Shown here: one piece after another, positions 61,024 through 64,000 of the stretch
How positions within the stretch are numbered: position 1 is the first letter of the stretch
Layout of the letters: each line of letters opens with the position of its first letter
DNA from: Streptomyces sp. NBC_00568
GTDB lineage: Bacteria > Actinomycetota > Actinomycetes > Streptomycetales > Streptomycetaceae
Direction of reading: 5' to 3'
Length of the DNA: 64,000 bases
NCBI RefSeq assembly: GCF_026341855.1
Contig: NZ_JAPENW010000001.1
Coordinates: forward strand, 1,922,001-1,986,000
The notes under the pieces: generated by a model
The model's database searches: none
Told to the model about the DNA's origin: nothing
Seen by the model: only the letters and a program-made list of their open reading frames with translations
Made by a program: the position numbers and the translations under genes

Positions 61024-61695
61024 CTAGCCGAGGGGGTTGGTCGTGTCCCGCAGGGCGGCCAGGGCCGGGGCGTACATCCGGGCCTTGATGGTGCCGAGGG
61101 TGTCGCCGGCCTTGCCGGCCTGCGTCTGGGCGATCTCGATGGCGGAGGCGCGGACGGAGTCCTCGTCGACTGCCTGGTCGACGATGCCAGCGGCCAGTGC
61201 GTCGCCGCCTGCATAGCGGCGGGCGGTGAGCATCGCCTCATGGGCGGACTGCGGTGCCAGCCGGGACTGGATGAGTGCGGACATGCCCGGGGTGAAGGGG
61301 ATGTTGATGTCCGCCTCGGGCAGGCACCAGTAGCCGCGGTCGGCACGCATCACGCGGAAGTCGTGTGCCAGGGAGAACATCGCGCCGGCCGCGAAGGTGT
61401 GTCCCTGCAGAGCGGCCACCGTGACAACCGGCAGGGACAGCATCCGCGCGAGGAGCCCCTGGACGGAGATGACGTAGTCCTGGTGCTGGTCGGCGTGGGC
61501 GAACAGCCACTCCAGGTCCAGGCCGTTGGAGTAGAACTTTCCCGTGGCGGCGGTCACCAGGGCACGGTGCCCATCAGCCTTCTCCACGTCGTCCAGTGCG
61601 GCGTTGGCGGAGGCGATCCAGTCGGGGTGGAAGCGGTTCTCGCCGTCTCCGAGGTCGAGGACGAAGACGTTGTCCTGACGGTCGAGCGTGGGCAT
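61024..61695 (-). CDS. Enoyl-CoA hydratase/isomerase (crotonase) family protein
   Basis: 223-residue cytoplasmic protein of the crotonase fold. The oxyanion-hole segments are recognisable: TAATGKFYSNGLDLEW and LQGHTFAAGAMFSLAHDFRVM. The usual second catalytic glutamate position reads PEADINIPFTPGM, which fits 3,2-enoyl-CoA isomerase (ECI)-like enzymes better than hydratases. ATG 61695 has GAAGGAG upstream. Its predicted control by the neighbouring TetR suggests a shared pathway with the dioxygenase. Confidence 0.88.
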   Translation of the reverse strand: MPTLDRQDNVFVLDLGDGENRFHPDWIASANAALDDVEKADGHRALVTAATGKFYSNGLDLEWLFAHADQHQDYVISVQGLLARMLSLPVVTVAALQGHTFAAGAMFSLAHDFRVMRADRGYWCLPEADINIPFTPGMSALIQSRLAPQSAHEAMLTARRYAGGDALAAGIVDQAVDEDSVRASAIEIAQTQAGKAGDTLGTIKARMYAPALAALRDTTNPLG

Positions 61696-61829
61696 AGCGG
61701 CTCCTTCAGAGCGGGTCGTTCGCAAGGTGACAGGTCAAGGCCGCGGCGCGACTGTTCAGGTCAGAGGCCGCACCGCCCGGGCAAAAAGGGCGACTACGGC
61801 AGGCTGACGACTACCGGCCTGGGCCAACA

Positions 61830-61854
61830 ATAACGGAACTGCCAGTAACGTATC
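61830..61854. promoter_or_regulatory. Second operator-like site, upstream of the crotonase gene
   Basis: The 25-bp stretch beginning ATAACGGAACTGCCAGTAAC matches the reverse complement of 60186-60210 at about 18 of 25 positions (blocks ATAACG, ACTGCC, GTAACG). It lies 135 bp upstream of the crotonase start, in the 166-bp gap on that gene's promoter side. Confidence 0.55.
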
Positions 61855-61861
61855 TAGAGGG

Positions 61862-62716
61862 TCAGGCCCTGGACGCCGGGCAGGAGGCTCGACGCGGACG
61901 TCGCCACCGATGAGGACTTCCGGGTGGGCAGGCGGCCCAGCATGATGAACGTACGCGCGGCTGTGACAGCGGAGCTCTCCCGACATCCGCCAGGGGGTCC
62001 GCACCCCTCTGACGGACGATCGGCGTGAATGGTCGGAAGGGAAGTTCCGGTGTCGTTGCGCCTCGCGTGATGGTCAAGACGCGCTCATGGAAGTCGCGCG
62101 AGGCGGTCTCGCGGGGGTAGCGAGAACGGAGTTCCCTGTCCAGTTCGTTGGCGACTAAAAGCAGGGAGGGAAGTGACCTGCGATCGGCTGCAAGGGCCAT
62201 GGCTCCCAGGCCGACGGCTTCCTCTGTGTCCCCGGTGCGGGCGGCGGCGACTCCGAGAGTGAGGCGAGCCTCTGCAGCGCACATGGGGGAGACTTCGGTT
62301 CCGTCGGGTCCGGTGCTGATGCGGATCACGGACCGGGCGTGAACAGCGGCGCGTTCATCGTCTCCGAGTAGACGGTAGGCGTCCATCTCGTAGAAGTCCC
62401 ATTTGTCTGGGTCGATGATGAAGTGGTGCTCGGGATGATCCGGGCGGGGCAGTCGATCCAGCCTCGCGCGTCCGGCATCCAGGGAGTCACGGACGAGCCG
62501 GGCGTCTCCCATGCGGGCGGCAGCGCGCGCTTTGTGCGCGTAGAGCTGCACGCCGACTGAGTGTGACTGGTCCGCGGAGTGGCTGGCCTCTACGGCGTCG
62601 AGCATGTCAGTCCAGCGGCTTTGGGTGAGGGCGAACCAGGCCTCGATCTCCCATGCCCAAGCCTTGATCTCGCCGTGTCCGGCTTCGTCGCCGATTCTCC
62701 CCCGCTTCGACGATGA
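61862..62716 (-). pseudogene. C-terminal TPR remnant of an XRE-type regulator
   Basis: The open frame from about 62716 to 61862 lacks a start codon near its beginning but encodes TPR-like sequence: GEIKAWAWEIEAWFALTQSRWTDM, ARMGDARLVRDSLDAGRARLDRLPRPDHPEHHFIIDPDKWDFYEMDAYRLLGDDERA and AEARLTLGVAAARTGDTEEAVGLG. This is the C-terminal half of the common Streptomyces XRE/TPR regulators; the N-terminal DNA-binding part is absent. The last ~70 codons after TITRGA look like read-through. An internal ATG (62605) exists but has no binding site. Probably a truncated gene. Confidence 0.6.
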
Positions 62717-62858
62717 TCACTGTCCCGGCGTCTCCGATGACGACGGTGGCACTGCCGAAGGTGAAGCTCTCCGCGACCGTCGTGTCACCGGAGAGCGCGT
62801 ACGCCTGCGCGTCGTTCACGAGGGACATCAGAGACATCGCGGGAGAGTGATCAGCCAT
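62607..62858 (-). CDS. Doubtful small protein
   Basis: The frame from ATG 62858 begins MADHSPAMSLMSLVNDAQAY and contains a hydrophobic strand-rich piece (FTFGSATVVIGDAGTVIIVEAGE) before running across the TPR remnant in another frame. The first ~55 residues read like real protein; the tail does not. I do not recognise a family. It may be the surviving start of a gene fused to the remnant by deletion. Confidence 0.25.
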   Translation of the reverse strand: MADHSPAMSLMSLVNDAQAYALSGDTTVAESFTFGSATVVIGDAGTVIIVEAGENRRRSRTRRDQGLGMGDRGLVRPHPKPLD

Positions 62859-63032
62859 GTGCGCATCTTCCTCGACGACCGGATATCGGCTTCCGACAAC
62901 GCGGTTGTCACGTACCACCCGTCCCGCCAGAGGTTTGTGAGCAAGGCTTGACCTGGATCACCGAGCAGCGTCCACAGACCTGTGCTGCCATCTGACCCAT
63001 GGGTGATGCTGGCGGTGTGCCCGGGCTGCCGG

Positions 63033-63626
63033 TCAGGGACGCAGGTGGGCCAGTAGTTCTTCATCGGCGGGGTATCCCTGCTCCTGGGGGAGCAGTCGGG
63101 TCGCTGAGTCCAGTTCGCCGTCCCTGACGAGTGCGTGGATCTCATTGGCGAGCGGAGTCACGTCACTGATGGACACGATCCAGTCGTCCGCGTAACGCGA
63201 CGATGCCTCACCCGAGAGCCCCAGTTGCAGCGAGCGGTACGGCAGGGGACGCAGGTGCAGATCGCGTTCGGGATCCCACTGGACACGGGCCGGTGCGCGC
63301 TTGAGGTCACGCTGCCAGGCGGTGCGATCGGGATGCAGACCGCGAACGTAACTCGACAGGCAGGCATGGCGCAGCGCCCAGTCGAAGCCGTCACGAGTGA
63401 TCTCGACGGCGAGGACGGTCTCCTGCCCGGTGTTCGTGCCCCAGTTCGAGCGGTACATCATCCACATGAAACTGGGTTTGATCCACGTCATGCGGCCAGG
63501 CTTCCACGCAGCGGGAAATCGGCCGTCGCGGATGGCGGGCAGTCCGATCTCGAGCGAGTACGCCTGGTAGACGGTGATCGTGGATGCCGTGTGGAGCGCG
63601 CGGATCCTGCGGTGCGGTTGTTCCAT
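63033..63626 (-). CDS. DUF4291 family protein
   Basis: 197-residue protein. The DUF4291 core is clear: RRIRALHTASTITVYQAYS near the start, GRMTWIKPSFMWMMYRSNWGT, QETVLAVEITRDGFDWAL, ARVQWDPERDLHLRPLPYRSLQLGLSGEA and DDWIVSISDVTPLANEIHALV. Function of the family is unknown; no membrane or signal sequence. ATG 63626 is a good start at the family N-terminus (MEQPHRRIRAL). It lies among remnants, consistent with an accessory segment. Confidence 0.9.
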   Translation of the reverse strand: MEQPHRRIRALHTASTITVYQAYSLEIGLPAIRDGRFPAAWKPGRMTWIKPSFMWMMYRSNWGTNTGQETVLAVEITRDGFDWALRHACLSSYVRGLHPDRTAWQRDLKRAPARVQWDPERDLHLRPLPYRSLQLGLSGEASSRYADDWIVSISDVTPLANEIHALVRDGELDSATRLLPQEQGYPADEELLAHLRP

Positions 63627-63952
63627 GGCGTACAGCGTGGGCTCGGCCAGGTCAGGTGACCACCGATTTTCGTACCCGTCTGACGGCGAGGGCTACGGTG
63701 CGGCGCCGCCATGTCAGCCTGCGTCGAGGAGCAGGGGTCCCCGCGTCCGGTTGTGCCGGGACGGGGGCACGCTGGAAGTCGGGGGCGGCACGGTGGAAGG
63801 AACCTTGCGGCCCCTTGCCCCTTGAGTACGGCTTGTCTGCCCGCCCGGAGTCCGGCTGGCCTGGGCCCCGTCGTCGTTGGGATGGTGCCGCGGCCGAGTC
63901 GTCCTGGCTGCTGGTTCGGGCAAGCGGAAGGGGCTGACTGGGAACACGCGCC
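63627..63952. other. 326-bp gap at the window end with no supported gene
   Basis: Several overlapping frames on both strands are open but none has convincing codon bias, start signal or family resemblance. It probably contains the promoters of the DUF4291 gene and of a gene starting near 63953. Confidence 0.4.
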
Positions 63953-64000
63953 ATGGCGACTCCCGCCGAAGCGCCTGCGCCGGCCTCCGTGACGAAGGGG
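63953..64000 (+). CDS. Possible 5' end of a gene cut by the window edge
   Basis: From ATG 63953 the plus strand encodes MATPAEAPAPASVTKG with strong G/C third positions, reaching the window end. The Ala/Pro-rich start resembles cytoplasmic tails of transporters, but nothing more can be said. No clear ribosome binding site is present. Confidence 0.3.
   Translation, partial: MATPAEAPAPASVTKG

Overview
The window is high-GC actinobacterial DNA, almost certainly a Streptomyces chromosome. Reasons: strong G/C bias at third codon positions, many GTG starts and 4-bp stop/start overlaps, a mycothiol S-conjugate amidase, a GTP-type PEP carboxykinase, a DasR-type operator before a secreted chitinase, and many Ser/Ala/Thr-rich secreted proteins. 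From memory only, the order chitinase – pck – mca – greA – threonine dehydratase – cystathionine gamma-synthase – msrA resembles a conserved core region of S. coelicolor (about SCO5003 down to SCO4956). The segment after msrA (about 58.7-64 kb) looks accessory.

Layout. 0-5.5 kb: edge of an unknown gene, a GH18 chitinase with a DasR-like site, an atypical NRAMP-like transporter and a secreted M14 carboxypeptidase. 5.5-13.4 kb: a coherent catabolic locus with a GntP-family permease, RidA, an IclR regulator and a KDG-type sugar kinase on one strand, and a fold-III PLP deaminase plus an N-acyl-D-amino-acid deacylase on the other, with a palindrome between them. I read it as a candidate pathway for N-acetylglucosaminate (oxidised chitin ends): uptake, deacetylation, deamination to 2-keto-3-deoxygluconate, phosphorylation. 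13.4-17.7 kb: secreted serine protease, a frameshifted receiver-domain relic, a membrane protein, an alanine-type aminotransferase and a small protein.

17.9-27.8 kb: two convergent operons forming a likely envelope/chemical-stress module. The plus strand has a secreted binding protein, TelA, a lipoprotein fusing a binding-protein domain to vWA, and an XpaC-like protein. The minus strand has a PknB-like kinase, a YbjN-like protein, a membrane protein, and a vWA – PP2C – atypical kinase triad of TerY-P type. 28-34 kb: pckG, a hemolysin-III protein, an MFS exporter with a co-translated TetR regulator, and a Mut7-C protein. 34-40.7 kb: a four-gene minus-strand operon in which every gene overlaps the next by 4 bp: processive GT2, PMT-like transferase, GT2-GtrA fusion and a secreted copper radical oxidase.

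40.8-58.7 kb: DUF255 protein with a co-translated HTH regulator, a divergent membrane protein behind a 14-bp repeat array, a large STAND/TPR protein, mca, greA, a DrrAB-like ABC exporter, threonine dehydratase, MarR, a sigma-like protein, metB and msrA. 59.2-64 kb: TauD-type dioxygenase, TetR and a crotonase sharing a related operator, then gene remnants and a DUF4291 protein.

Several intergenic gaps hold short tandem repeats with periods of 11, 19, 19, 28 and 23 bp and one hexamer tract. I saw no tRNA, rRNA, CRISPR array, insertion sequence or prophage gene.
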